Source: a bacterium
Lineage (GTDB): Bacteria; Cyanobacteriota; Vampirovibrionia; Gastranaerophilales; JAILCC01
Direction of reading: 5' to 3'
DNA length: 64,000 nucleotides
NCBI GenBank assembly: GCA_024680555.1
Contig: JAILCC010000015.1
Span: 45,796 to 109,795, forward strand
Shown: piece by piece, positions 26,180-35,119 of the stretch
Layout: each line of letters opens with the position of its first letter
Position numbering within the stretch: position 1 is the stretch's first letter
Position numbers and translations under genes: made by a program
Notes under the pieces: model-generated
Database searches by the model: none
What the model was told of the DNA's origin: nothing
What the model saw: the letters and a program-made list of their open reading frames with translations, nothing else

Positions 26180-28012
26180 TTATTCTTCTTCTGATTTTTC
26201 TTCTTCAACATTTTCAAGCGGAGGTTGAACTTTTCCGACTTGATTTCTGCCGTTTTCTTTTGCGTCATACAAACCTTTGTCCGAAGCTTCAATCAAATCT
26301 TGCGGAACTTTGCCGTGTATCGGATAAGTGGCAACACCCAAACTTATTGTTACTCTGCATTCTATCCCGCCCATAAGTTTGAACGGATTTTCCGCAACGG
26401 CGTGGCAAATTTTATTTGCGGTTGTAATCGCATCTTCAAGTCCTGTATTTGGTAATATTATAGCCATTTCTTCCCCACCGTATCTAGCAACTATGTCTGA
26501 GGCTCTGACTGATTTTTTTAATATTCCGGCTATTTTTCTCAAGACATCATCACCGACTTGGTGTCCGAACTTGTCATTAAACTTTTTAAAGAAGTCAATA
26601 TCAATAAGAATAAGGCTGAAATTCAGATTATAGCGTTTGGACGTATCGACCTGAGCGAGCATTTGTTCTTGAAAATATCTGTGATTATACAGCTCAGTCA
26701 AGCCGTCTGTCGTTGCAAGTTTGTATGTCTTTTCAAAATCTTGTGATTTTTTGATGAATTTTACAACGTAAACAATGGTGTATGTCGCAAGTATCAAAAA
26801 TACCGGATATGCAAAATCAATCCACAAGTTAAATGCCCCGAGCAGAATTAGAGAAATAAGTCCGTACCCTAAAATCAAACCTGCAACGCTCAGAGCGTTT
26901 ATTAAATTTGAATGAACATTAAAAATCAATATACTTGTCAGTAAAACAAAAATAAAGATTAAAAGGAAGTTGTATTTAAAATCGACAGGTACAATAGCAT
27001 TGTCGTTTAATATATTGTTTATGTATGCGGTGTGAAACTTAACTCCCGGAAGGTATTTATCTAGCGGAGTATTCTTGGTATCAGAAAGTGAAACCGCACT
27101 CGCACCAATGGCAACGATTTTGTCTTTGAAGTAGCCCTTTTCGACTTCCCCCTTCATTACTTTCCAAAAAGGAACTTCTGCAACGTCGCTTTTGTTATGC
27201 CAGTTGATTATGAGATAGCCCTCTTTATCGAGTTTAACCTTTTTAGTATCCATAACAATGTAATTGTCGTTTGTTATGACAAATTTTTGGCTTTTTATTT
27301 CACCTTTGTCGTATAAATAATCTTGCGCCAATTTTAGTGCCGCATACGGATAATACTTTTCTCTGTAAACAAAAAAGCTAGGCGCTCTGCGGGAAATACC
27401 GTCGTTATCCCTTTGGAAGTTTACAAAGGCAACGTTTTTTGTTGCGGCAAGCAATTCCGGCATTGCACCCCTGACATTTGTAAAAGTAAAGTCTTCAAAA
27501 TTTATATCGTTACTTTTGTTGTCTAAGTTGGCACTCCATTTTAACGGCAAGTCGGGTTTTTCTTCGCCTTCACGATAATCGAAATTCAACGAAACATAAA
27601 TGTTGTCGTATTTTTTTACTTCATTAATGAATTCCCAGTCTTTTGCTTCATTTCCCTGTTGAAAACCCAAAAACATAAAGTCTAAAAATATTTTGTTTGC
27701 ACCGTCTTTTTCAAGATAATTGATGATATCGGCATAAGCCTTTCTGTTCCAAGGCCAATAACCATATTGTTTTGAAAGGTTTTCTAATGAGTCATCGTCA
27801 ATAACAATCAGTGCAACCCTTGAATTATCTTCGGTGTTTTTGTTGAATATGTTCGCAAGTATTCTTTCTCTTGTGTCAAGGCTTCTTTTTTCAAAGTTTT
27901 GAACTGCATCATGCGCAAACGGAACTTCTTTTATAATAAGAGTTATAAAAGTTAAAATGAAAAAAATCAAAAGAGCGTATGAAAATATTTTTTTTATTTT
28001 ATCTCTATCCAT
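26180..28012 (-). CDS. CHASE2-domain diguanylate cyclase
   Basis: The protein should make cyclic di-GMP in response to an extracytoplasmic signal. Of its 610 aa, residues ~10-30 are a membrane anchor and ~35-340 an extracellular CHASE2 sensor (VALIVIDDDSL, WPWNRKAYADII). Three membrane segments follow at ~345-420. The C-terminal GGDEF domain has TTDGLTELYNHRYF, the inhibitory site RASD and the signature GGEEM. Met replaces the usual Phe at position five. AGGTGA precedes the ATG. It is just downstream of the LysM gene on the same strand and ends in an acidic tail. Confidence 0.92.
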   Translation of the reverse strand: MDRDKIKKIFSYALLIFFILTFITLIIKEVPFAHDAVQNFEKRSLDTRERILANIFNKNTEDNSRVALIVIDDDSLENLSKQYGYWPWNRKAYADIINYLEKDGANKIFLDFMFLGFQQGNEAKDWEFINEVKKYDNIYVSLNFDYREGEEKPDLPLKWSANLDNKSNDINFEDFTFTNVRGAMPELLAATKNVAFVNFQRDNDGISRRAPSFFVYREKYYPYAALKLAQDYLYDKGEIKSQKFVITNDNYIVMDTKKVKLDKEGYLIINWHNKSDVAEVPFWKVMKGEVEKGYFKDKIVAIGASAVSLSDTKNTPLDKYLPGVKFHTAYINNILNDNAIVPVDFKYNFLLIFIFVLLTSILIFNVHSNLINALSVAGLILGYGLISLILLGAFNLWIDFAYPVFLILATYTIVYVVKFIKKSQDFEKTYKLATTDGLTELYNHRYFQEQMLAQVDTSKRYNLNFSLILIDIDFFKKFNDKFGHQVGDDVLRKIAGILKKSVRASDIVARYGGEEMAIILPNTGLEDAITTANKICHAVAENPFKLMGGIECRVTISLGVATYPIHGKVPQDLIEASDKGLYDAKENGRNQVGKVQPPLENVEEEKSEEE

Positions 28013-28015
28013 AAA

Positions 28016-28558
28016 TTAGTCACCTACTGGAATAGTCAACTTTTGTCCCAGTCTGATGTTGTGAGGATTTTTGATATTATTTGCCTTTTGAAGCTTTTGT
28101 ATATTTGATTGGCTTGCTACGCCATAATATTTTACCGCAATGGTTTCAAGAGTATCACCATTCTTTACGGTATAGCTCATGTTATCCAAAACACTTTCTG
28201 TTCCGGCAGGAGCGACATTTATGGCAGCTTTTTTTGTTGAAATACTGCTTTTTTTCCAAAGGTTAAAATCTGCGGTGTTTTCGCTTTGAACGCCAAAGTT
28301 TATGATTGATGTCATAAGAAACATAGCCAATGCACCGGCAACAAAGCCAATGGAAAGATAAATACCCGGAGAACGTTCTTGTTCACCTTTTTGGGACTTC
28401 AATTCTTGCCAAAGAATATCAATTTCTCTGTCTTTATTTTGTTTGTTGTATTCCTGCATAGTTGCTTCGTACTCTTTTTGCTTTGAAGAAAGCAATTCTT
28501 CAAGTACGGCAAGTTTTTCTCTTGATACATTTGTTTTTTGTTGAAGTGAATTCCTCAT
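28016..28558 (-). CDS. LysM-domain membrane-anchored protein
   Basis: LysM domains bind peptidoglycan or related glycans. The protein (about 180 aa) has an N-terminal coiled-coil-like part (~1-65) and one membrane segment near residues 70-93 (YLSIGFVAGALAMFLMTSI). A linker leads to a C-terminal LysM (YTVKNGDTLETIAVKYYG ending LGQKLTIP). The frame starts with TTG at 28585; the ATG at 28558 has AGGAAGG upstream and is preferred. It precedes the CHASE2-GGDEF gene by a few bases, so the two are probably cotranscribed. Confidence 0.85.
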   Translation of the reverse strand: MRNSLQQKTNVSREKLAVLEELLSSKQKEYEATMQEYNKQNKDREIDILWQELKSQKGEQERSPGIYLSIGFVAGALAMFLMTSIINFGVQSENTADFNLWKKSSISTKKAAINVAPAGTESVLDNMSYTVKNGDTLETIAVKYYGVASQSNIQKLQKANNIKNPHNIRLGQKLTIPVGD

Positions 28559-28652
28559 ATTCCTTAGCCTTCCTGTTTCTCCCAAGATATGTGCATAATA
28601 ACATAAACATGCTAAATTTTCAAATAAATAACAAAACTGTAATATATTTTAT

Positions 28653-29234
28653 CTATTTAGCTTTTTGATAATATTCCGCTGCGGTTTTTTTGTCGCCCAT
28701 TGTCTCAAGGCAAACAGCAGCATTATAAATATAATCTTTGTTAGACGGATTTAAGCGAATTGCTTTTTCAAAATTAAACAGAGCTTTGTTATAATCTTTT
28801 ACTTCAAAATATGCGATGCCCAAATTGTAATAAGCAGGCGCAAAACGTGTATTCATCCTTGTGCAGAGTTTATATGATTCTATTGCGTTTTTATAAACTT
28901 TTGCCTTTAAATAAATATTTCCCAAATTGTAAAAAGCGCTGTAGTTATCATAATTATATCTGTTAAGTGATTCTAATAACATTACGGCAGAACGGGTATC
29001 TCCGAGACTTTCGTAACTGTTTGCTATACAGATAACTATTTCAAGAGTGTGTTGGTCTTTTGGAATACTTGTCAAATATTGCAAAGCGGCGGCATAATCT
29101 TTTCGGTTGTATGCGTCCATGCCTGCTTTTTTCATCAAGTCATAGTTGACAACGCTTTCGCCGTCTGCCAAAACACAAGATTGAAAAACCGCAACAGTTA
29201 TTATTGTAAGTAATATTTTAAAAAACTTCTTCAT
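28653..29234 (-). CDS. Exported tetratricopeptide repeat protein
   Basis: The 193-aa protein has a signal peptide (MKKFFKILLTIITVAVFQSC), with a Cys at residue 20 that could be lipidated. About four TPR units follow (for example AYYNLGIAYFEVKDYNKAL). There is no Shine-Dalgarno sequence; TGCTATACT ends 6 nt before the ATG, which fits a leaderless mRNA. It probably acts as an envelope scaffold, with an unknown partner. Confidence 0.85.
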   Translation of the reverse strand: MKKFFKILLTIITVAVFQSCVLADGESVVNYDLMKKAGMDAYNRKDYAAALQYLTSIPKDQHTLEIVICIANSYESLGDTRSAVMLLESLNRYNYDNYSAFYNLGNIYLKAKVYKNAIESYKLCTRMNTRFAPAYYNLGIAYFEVKDYNKALFNFEKAIRLNPSNKDYIYNAAVCLETMGDKKTAAEYYQKAK

Positions 29235-29240
29235 AACAAA

Positions 29241-29249
29241 AGTATAGCA
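29241..29249 (-). promoter_or_regulatory. Extended -10 promoter, leaderless TPR transcript
   Basis: The minus strand reads TGCTATACT, six bases, then the ATG at 29234, the same layout as at mfd. Confidence 0.5.
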
Positions 29250-29257
29250 CCAAAAAA

Positions 29258-29911
29258 CTATAATGTTTCAAATAGTCTTTCATTATGTTTTGATTCCATT
29301 TGAAATTTCAGACAATCCTTGATGATTAGAGCAACATTTTCTTCCGAAATATCGGTAAACTCAACCCCATTAAGGTATAATTTTTCATTTCCGAAATCGG
29401 TAAGTTTTGAATATACTTTTCTGCAAGTTAATTGCAAATCTCCTCCGGGCATGTGTAATGTTACCGGAGTTTCCGTAAAGTCGGGCAAAGCTTCTTTCGT
29501 TATGCAAGCAAGTCCTTTGCCGGAGATATTTTTTGTTTTTAAAGTAAGATATCCGTCTGGAAGCATTAAATCAAAGTGGACATGCATCGGTATGCGGGCA
29601 TTTTCTCGCCTTTGGCAAAATTGATTATTGTACGGAAAGCTTATAAATACATTATCTTCCTGATTTGAAGTTCTTTCTAAAAGGTTTGTGTTTCCGGACA
29701 AAACACCATCTTCGGTACAAATAACTATTTGTAATTTTTCAAATTCAGCCACGACATCAAAATTTGTACTGTTGTTGTATGGTTTTGACAAGCATAATCT
29801 GTCTTCTAAAGAGCATACAATGCTGCTTTTGAACTTTACCTGCTTGTCTTGGTTATCCCAAACAAGTTCCACATCAGTATTTTTCTTTAAAAATTTATAT
29901 ACATCAACCAT
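29258..29911 (-). CDS. PilZ-domain cyclic di-GMP receptor (YcgR-like)
   Basis: PilZ proteins bind c-di-GMP and control motility or surface functions. The 217-aa protein has an N-terminal YcgR-N-like beta domain (~1-100). A PilZ domain follows with the RxxxR motif in QRRENARIP (~104-112) and the D/NxSxxG motif as NISGKG. This two-domain layout is that of flagellar brake proteins. It starts 3 nt after the prs stop and may share its transcript. The likely partners are the two diguanylate cyclases and the flagellar cluster in this window. Confidence 0.88.
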   Translation of the reverse strand: MVDVYKFLKKNTDVELVWDNQDKQVKFKSSIVCSLEDRLCLSKPYNNSTNFDVVAEFEKLQIVICTEDGVLSGNTNLLERTSNQEDNVFISFPYNNQFCQRRENARIPMHVHFDLMLPDGYLTLKTKNISGKGLACITKEALPDFTETPVTLHMPGGDLQLTCRKVYSKLTDFGNEKLYLNGVEFTDISEENVALIIKDCLKFQMESKHNERLFETL

Positions 29912-29914
29912 TTT

Positions 29915-30904
29915 TTACTCGAATAATGAACTAACAGACTCATCATCATGGATACGTGTAATAGCTTGTCCCAAAAGATTTGCAATATTAAGCTGCGTGA
30001 TTTTTGGCGGCATTTTTTCCATATCAAGGGGAATTGTGTTGGTTACAATAACTTCTTTTGCAACGCAGTTTGCGAGTCTTTCAATTGCAGGTCCGCTGAA
30101 TACAGGGTGCGAAGCGCATATATAGACTTCCTTTGCTCCGTTTTCCATAAGAAGTTTTGCTCCTTCGGTTATTGTGCCAGCTGTATCAATCATATCATCA
30201 AACATAACGCAGATTTTATCTTTTACGTTACCTATTACATAGCCTACTTTTGCAACATTGTGTTCTTCTCTTCTTTTATCAATGATTGCAATGGGGGCGC
30301 CAAGGTGTTTTGCAAAGTGTCTTGTTCTTTCTACGCCGCCTGCATCAGGGCTGACAAGAACAAGTTCTTCTTGCGGAATATTTTTTTGCTTAATATAGTC
30401 AACAAATAAAGGCATTGATTGAAGGTGGTCAACTAAAATGTTGAAATAGCCTTGAATTTGCCCTGTATGTAAGTCCATGGCAAGAACTCTCGTTGTGCCT
30501 GCTGTAGTCAGCAAGTCTGCTACGAGCTTTGCACTGATAGCTTCACGACCGGACGCTTTTCTGTCCTGACGTGCATAACCGTAATACGGAATGACGGCAG
30601 TTATTGATTTTGCGCTTGCACGTTTAAACGCATCAATAATTATCAAAAGCTCCATTAAGTGTTCGTTTACCGGCTTGCAAAGCGGTTGTACGATAAATAC
30701 ATCATCGCCTCTAACGCTTTCTTGAACTTTTACGTATATTTCACCATCGGCAAAATTTTTGACAATCATCGGACCTACTTCAGTTCCCAAGTATTTTGCT
30801 ATATCTTTGGCAAGCTCGGGATTTGAACGTCCTGAAAATATTTTTATATCATGCGTTGGTTTTATTGCATTTTCCAATTCTTCTCTTGTCATACACTCCG
30901 TCAT
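29915..30904 (-). CDS. prs: Ribose-phosphate pyrophosphokinase
   Basis: Prs makes PRPP from ribose-5-phosphate and ATP for nucleotide, His and Trp synthesis. The protein (about 329 aa) has IFSGRSNPELAKDIA, the ATP loop GYARQDRKASGRE, DLHTGQIQGYF and the PRPP-binding loop MFDDMIDTAGTI. Two ATGs are close together; AGGAG is 7 nt before the one at 30904 and too near the one at 30910. It lies 10 nt after glmU on the same strand, a classic glmU-prs pair. Confidence 0.97.
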   Translation of the reverse strand: MTECMTREELENAIKPTHDIKIFSGRSNPELAKDIAKYLGTEVGPMIVKNFADGEIYVKVQESVRGDDVFIVQPLCKPVNEHLMELLIIIDAFKRASAKSITAVIPYYGYARQDRKASGREAISAKLVADLLTTAGTTRVLAMDLHTGQIQGYFNILVDHLQSMPLFVDYIKQKNIPQEELVLVSPDAGGVERTRHFAKHLGAPIAIIDKRREEHNVAKVGYVIGNVKDKICVMFDDMIDTAGTITEGAKLLMENGAKEVYICASHPVFSGPAIERLANCVAKEVIVTNTIPLDMEKMPPKITQLNIANLLGQAITRIHDDESVSSLFE

Positions 30905-30914
30905 CACCATACTC

Positions 30915-32324
30915 CTAATTATCTTTATTTAATTTTTTTGTAACCCAGTCTTGAAAAATTTTCATCGGACTTCTTGTTACAGCAAGAGAATTTTCTGGAA
31001 CATCATTAGTAATAACGCTTAATGCGCCTACGTTAGCTCCTTTTTCAATTCTCACCGGTGCAACAAGAACAGAATTTGAACCGATTTTTGCATTGTCGCA
31101 AATTATTGTTTTGCATTTTTCTTTCGTCAAAGCATTGTAATTTGCCGTAATTGTTCCTGCCCCTATATTTACGTCTTTTCCAAGGTGTGCATCGCCGATA
31201 TAACTCAGGTGCGCAGCTTTTGAGTTGTCTTCAATTACCGATTTTTTAACTTCGACAAAGTTGCCCACTCTTACATTTTCTTTAATTTCCACACCGTCAC
31301 GAAGATGTGCAAACGGCCCGATTTTCACATTTTCTGCAATAATGGTATCCGAAACAACAGATGCAACTATTTTTACGTTATCTGCCGTTTCAACATTTCC
31401 CTTAATAAAAGTATTCGGACCTATCGTATTATTTTCACCCAAGAAGTTTTCACCCTCAATGTAGCAGTTCGGATATATCATAGACTGACTGCCGATTTCG
31501 GTTTCCGGAGAAATCCACGTCATCATCGGATCAACAATGGTAACTCCGTCGTTCATCAATTCTTCAAGCTTTCTGTTTTTGAGAATTATTGCAGCTCTTG
31601 AGAGTTGTTTTTGGGAATTTATACCGAAAACTTCCTGATTGTCTTCAAGCACATATGCATTTGTTTTAAACCCTTTTCTTACTGACCAGTCAATAATGTC
31701 TGTCAAATAAAATTCACCTTGCACATTGTCGGGAGTGATTTCTTTGAATGCCGGAGAAATAGCTTGCCAATCAAAACAATAAATCCCTGCATTAATTTCT
31801 TTGACTGCTTTTTGAGATGGTGTTGCATCTTTTTCTTCAACGATTTTCATTATTGCATCGTTATCATCTCTGATAATTCTTCCGTAGTTAAGAGGATTTG
31901 CCATAATTGCAGTCATAACGGTCAAGACCGCTCCGGATGCTCTGTGCGAATTTATGAATTTTTCCAAAGTTTCTGTTCTCAGCAAGGGAGTATCGCCGCA
32001 AAGTACAAGTACGCTTCCTTTAAAATCTTTTAATTTATCCCAGCATTTAAAAACTGCATCACCTGTACCGAGTTGAGGTTCTTGCAAGACGGTTTCAACA
32101 TTTTTTGCAGGGTATTTTTTTTCAACCAATTCGCTCACCAAATCCGCACGGTGTCCAACGATTACATAGTTGTGGCTAATATCTTCAACTTTTATAACTG
32201 AATTTACAACTCTTTCCAGGAGTGATTTTCCCATGATGGAGTGCAAAACTTTTGGCATTTCGGATTTCATTCTCGTCCCTTTGCCGGCGGCAAGAATAAT
32301 TGAGCGGATTTCGGAAGTCGGCAT
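30915..32324 (-). CDS. glmU: Bifunctional UDP-N-acetylglucosamine pyrophosphorylase / glucosamine-1-phosphate N-acetyltransferase
   Basis: GlmU makes UDP-GlcNAc for peptidoglycan and other glycans. The protein (about 469 aa) has the uridylyltransferase signature LAAGKGTRMKSEMPKVLH and a nucleotide site with LCGDTPLL. The C-terminal left-handed beta-helix carries the acetyltransferase motifs, such as GAGTITANYN. The frame opens at 32342, but AGGGGA lies 7 nt before the ATG at 32324, which I use. UDP-GlcNAc also feeds the wecA/tagO-type and wecB products encoded at 49-54 kb. Confidence 0.97.
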   Translation of the reverse strand: MPTSEIRSIILAAGKGTRMKSEMPKVLHSIMGKSLLERVVNSVIKVEDISHNYVIVGHRADLVSELVEKKYPAKNVETVLQEPQLGTGDAVFKCWDKLKDFKGSVLVLCGDTPLLRTETLEKFINSHRASGAVLTVMTAIMANPLNYGRIIRDDNDAIMKIVEEKDATPSQKAVKEINAGIYCFDWQAISPAFKEITPDNVQGEFYLTDIIDWSVRKGFKTNAYVLEDNQEVFGINSQKQLSRAAIILKNRKLEELMNDGVTIVDPMMTWISPETEIGSQSMIYPNCYIEGENFLGENNTIGPNTFIKGNVETADNVKIVASVVSDTIIAENVKIGPFAHLRDGVEIKENVRVGNFVEVKKSVIEDNSKAAHLSYIGDAHLGKDVNIGAGTITANYNALTKEKCKTIICDNAKIGSNSVLVAPVRIEKGANVGALSVITNDVPENSLAVTRSPMKIFQDWVTKKLNKDN

Positions 32325-32459
32325 TTTTAATTCCCCTAACATTAACTACATGCCTATTTTTGCACAAATTTTGTAAAAAAGGAAGTATTTTGAGGGCAAA
32401 TATTACAATACCTAAATCAAAACGGTTCAGGTCTGTCTGAATATCGGCATATTGCATAC

Positions 32460-32488
32460 TGGACACATAGCGGTGTATCGTGTAAAAT
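32460..32488 (+). promoter_or_regulatory. Sigma-70-type promoter of VKOR-queH
   Basis: -35 TGGACA and -10 TAAAAT are separated by 17 bp, 35 nt upstream of the TTG start at 32524. Confidence 0.55.
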
Positions 32489-32523
32489 TTAATCATAGAA
32501 TATTACATAAGAGGAGAAGAATT

Positions 32524-33717
32524 TTGAAGTCTGTAAAAATGCAAAAACAAACGAAAAAGAGAGATTTATCCAAACTCATTCCATGGGTTGCCGGTATTGG
32601 GCTGCTTTTGACTATTGAACTTGTCAGAGTGTATATTATGGCAAATTTTGTCGATGGTGCTGCACCGAGTTTTTGTGCAATAAATGAAACTATTGACTGC
32701 GATGCTGTTGCAAAAACACAATTTGCACTGCTTTTAGGTGTGCCAAATGCCGTTTGGGGGCTTTTATTCTATGCTTTTGTTTTAGTTTTGTACTTCGCAA
32801 AGAAATTAAAAGAAATAAAACTGCTCAAATTTTTGGAGGTTTTTGAACATCCCAAGAGCTATATATTCCTACTTGCTCTTCTTGTTTTTATTGCAGATAT
32901 AGTTCTTGCATTTATTTCAACTTCCGTAATAGGGAAAATTTGTCTGCTATGCTTTGTTACATATTTTGTAAATCTTGTACTTCTTATAGTATCAAAGCCT
33001 GCAAAATCCTTTACTGATATGATTATCACATCTATAAATGACTTCATAAAAGCAATTTCAAACAAGTTTTATGCAATTGCATTTTTCCTTGTTGTTGCAG
33101 CAGGAATATCAGCATTGGTTTATTTAGACCAGACAAAGATTTTAGCTCCTCCGGTTAATTTCCAAGACTATGAGCCGACGGAAACAAGTAACAATTTAGG
33201 CGATGAAAATGCCCAAGTTATAATAAATGAATTCACGGATATTCAATGCCCGTATTGTGCATTGTCAAATAAGATGATGAATAAGGTTATTGACGAATAT
33301 GATAACGTAAGAATTATTCACCACGATTTTCCGTTGGATAAAGATTGTAACCCGCTTTTGACTCAGCAAATGCACCCAAATAGCTGTTTATATGCGCAGT
33401 ATGCGCTTGCTGCCAAAAAACAGGACAAAGCTTGGGGACTTATAAATTTGATGTTCAAAAATAATTCGGACTTATCTGAAGAAAAAGTTTTGGAATTGGC
33501 TAAAGAACTTAATTTGGATACAAACAAATTAAAGAATGATGCTCATTCCAAAGAAGTTAAAGAAGAGCTTAAAAACGAAATTGAAAACATTGTAAATATG
33601 GGTATCAATGCAACTCCGACCTATATAATTAACGGTAAAAAGCATTCAGGCATTTATAAATATAATGAACTCATAAAAATCATTAAAAAGGATGGCGGAG
33701 TAGATAAAGCAAAATAA
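32524..33717 (+). CDS. Vitamin K epoxide reductase (VKOR)-DsbA fusion, disulfide-forming oxidase
   Basis: The enzyme makes disulfides in exported proteins: the DsbA-like part oxidises substrates and VKOR passes the electrons to quinone. The protein (about 397 aa) has five hydrophobic segments. The VKOR loop cysteines are in FCAINETIDCDAV, and the redox pair is CLLC in GKICLLCFV. The C-terminal thioredoxin-fold domain has the CPYC active site in FTDIQCPYCALS. The start is TTG at 32524, with AGGAG 7 nt upstream; the open frame before it is not conserved. It overlaps queH by one base (TAATG). Confidence 0.93.
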   Translation: MKSVKMQKQTKKRDLSKLIPWVAGIGLLLTIELVRVYIMANFVDGAAPSFCAINETIDCDAVAKTQFALLLGVPNAVWGLLFYAFVLVLYFAKKLKEIKLLKFLEVFEHPKSYIFLLALLVFIADIVLAFISTSVIGKICLLCFVTYFVNLVLLIVSKPAKSFTDMIITSINDFIKAISNKFYAIAFFLVVAAGISALVYLDQTKILAPPVNFQDYEPTETSNNLGDENAQVIINEFTDIQCPYCALSNKMMNKVIDEYDNVRIIHHDFPLDKDCNPLLTQQMHPNSCLYAQYALAAKKQDKAWGLINLMFKNNSDLSEEKVLELAKELNLDTNKLKNDAHSKEVKEELKNEIENIVNMGINATPTYIINGKKHSGIYKYNELIKIIKKDGGVDKAK

Positions 33718-34268
33718 TGAAGAAACTTCTTTTGCATGCATGCTGCGCTCCGTGCGGTGCATATAGTCATGAATATCTGACGCAATCAGGATATGACGTT
33801 ACGTATTATTTTTACAACCCAAATATATTTCCGGTTGAAGAATATGAAAGACGTTTGAATGAACTTTTGCGCTATTGTAAAGAAAAAAACATTCCTATTA
33901 TCGTTGAAAAAGCTGATTTTGAAAATTGGAATGCTGCTGTTGTCGGGCATGAAAACGCTCCCGAAAGGGGCAGCAGATGCCGTATATGTTACGGAATAAG
34001 GCTTGAAAAGACTGCACAAAAGGCAAAAGAACTCGGCTTTGATTGTTTTACTACAACACTTAGTATCAGTCCCCATAAAAGCTATGAAATGATAAAAGAA
34101 ATTTCGGAAAAACTTTCCCAAGAAATCGGTATTGAATATACGGACGTGAATTTAAAGAAAAAAGACGGCTATAAAAAATCAGTTGAACTTTCTCAAAAAT
34201 ACGGTTTCTATCGCCAAGATTACTGCGGTTGCAAATACAGCAAAGCCGGCATGATTTCAAAAGAATGA
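33717..34268 (+). CDS. queH: Epoxyqueuosine reductase QueH
   Basis: QueH performs the last step of queuosine tRNA modification, using a non-haem iron and Fe-S cluster. The 183-aa protein has the N-terminal HACCAPCGAY, RCRICYGIRLEKT and the C-terminal YCGCKYS cysteine motifs, plus FTTTLSISPHKS. These define the family formerly called DUF208. Its ATG overlaps the VKOR stop, so translation is coupled. Confidence 0.95.
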   Translation: MKKLLLHACCAPCGAYSHEYLTQSGYDVTYYFYNPNIFPVEEYERRLNELLRYCKEKNIPIIVEKADFENWNAAVVGHENAPERGSRCRICYGIRLEKTAQKAKELGFDCFTTTLSISPHKSYEMIKEISEKLSQEIGIEYTDVNLKKKDGYKKSVELSQKYGFYRQDYCGCKYSKAGMISKE

Positions 34269-34332
34269 ACCTCGTAATCGACAGTGTATAAGAAACTTCT
34301 CATACAAATATATGATTTTTCATGGACTTTAT

Positions 34333-34359
34333 TAAAGTTTTCATTAAAATCTCCGACAA
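34333..34359 (+). promoter_or_regulatory. Sigma-28 (FliA)-type promoter of the flagellar operon
   Basis: TAAAGTTT, 11 bp, then TCCGACAA. The -35 equals the sigma-28 consensus in all eight bases, and the -10 matches GCCGATAA at six of eight. It sits 48 nt upstream of the first flagellar ATG. Confidence 0.75.
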
Positions 34360-34407
34360 CATGGGTATAAATATATTTGTTCGATTTTGCAAAACGGAGA
34401 AGTTATT

Positions 34408-35103
34408 ATGAGACTATATGGCGGAATTTATTTCGATGAAAAAGGTTTGAGCACCTCAATAAGAGGTATGCACATGCAAGCCCTGCAAATCAATAATATC
34501 AGCCAAAACATAACGGGGTTTGATAAACCGGGGTATCAACGGATAGAAAATGTTGTTTCAAGTTTTTCCGAATATGTCGGTGTACATGGACTTTCTACGG
34601 TTGTTGATGATTGTGTAGGCAGAATTTATTCTACAGGTCATCCTTTGGATTTGGCATTGGGCAAGAAAGGATATTTTCAATATTTAACACCTAACGGCAT
34701 ACAATTGACACGCGACGGTCGCTTCAAGATGGATAAGGATGGTTACTTATTAACGAACGAAAATTACAACGTGCTTTCTAAGGATGGTTCACCTATCAGA
34801 TTTGCAAGTATTCCGGATGATTTGGAACTTGTAAAAATCAATACTTCCGGCGATATAGAGGTTTATAACCCCAAAACCGGTAAGTGCGAATATGTTGCAA
34901 GTTTGAGCGTTGTGGACAAAACAGGTTCAATTATGGACGAAACCGATGTCAGACAAAAATTTGTAGAAAGCTCTAACGTTCGTTCGGAAACGGAAATTTT
35001 TGATTTAGTTCCTCTGAAAAGGAATTTTCAGGCAAACAGACAAATGTTTGTAATACAAAACAATATGCTGAATCAAACAATACAGTCATTAAGCCAATCA
35101 TAA
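34408..35103 (+). CDS. Flagellar basal-body rod protein, FlgF/FlgG family (first copy)
   Basis: The rod proteins form the drive shaft of the flagellum and leave through the flagellar export apparatus. The protein (231 aa) has the conserved N-terminal helix with NNISQNITGFDKPGYQR, the central domain (GYFQYLTPNGIQLTRDGRF) and a C-terminal coiled coil. There is no Sec signal. The frame opens upstream at a TTG, but GGAGAAG lies before the ATG at 34408. It is first in a run of 13 same-strand genes to flhA. FlgF cannot be told from FlgG with confidence. Confidence 0.9.
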   Translation: MRLYGGIYFDEKGLSTSIRGMHMQALQINNISQNITGFDKPGYQRIENVVSSFSEYVGVHGLSTVVDDCVGRIYSTGHPLDLALGKKGYFQYLTPNGIQLTRDGRFKMDKDGYLLTNENYNVLSKDGSPIRFASIPDDLELVKINTSGDIEVYNPKTGKCEYVASLSVVDKTGSIMDETDVRQKFVESSNVRSETEIFDLVPLKRNFQANRQMFVIQNNMLNQTIQSLSQS

Positions 35104-35119
35104 GAATGTGAGGTAAGGT

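Noticed and set aside
31185..31200. Sigma-28 -10-like CGCCGATATA
   Set aside because: Lies inside the glmU coding region, with no TAAAG-type -35 at 11 bp and no gene start after it.
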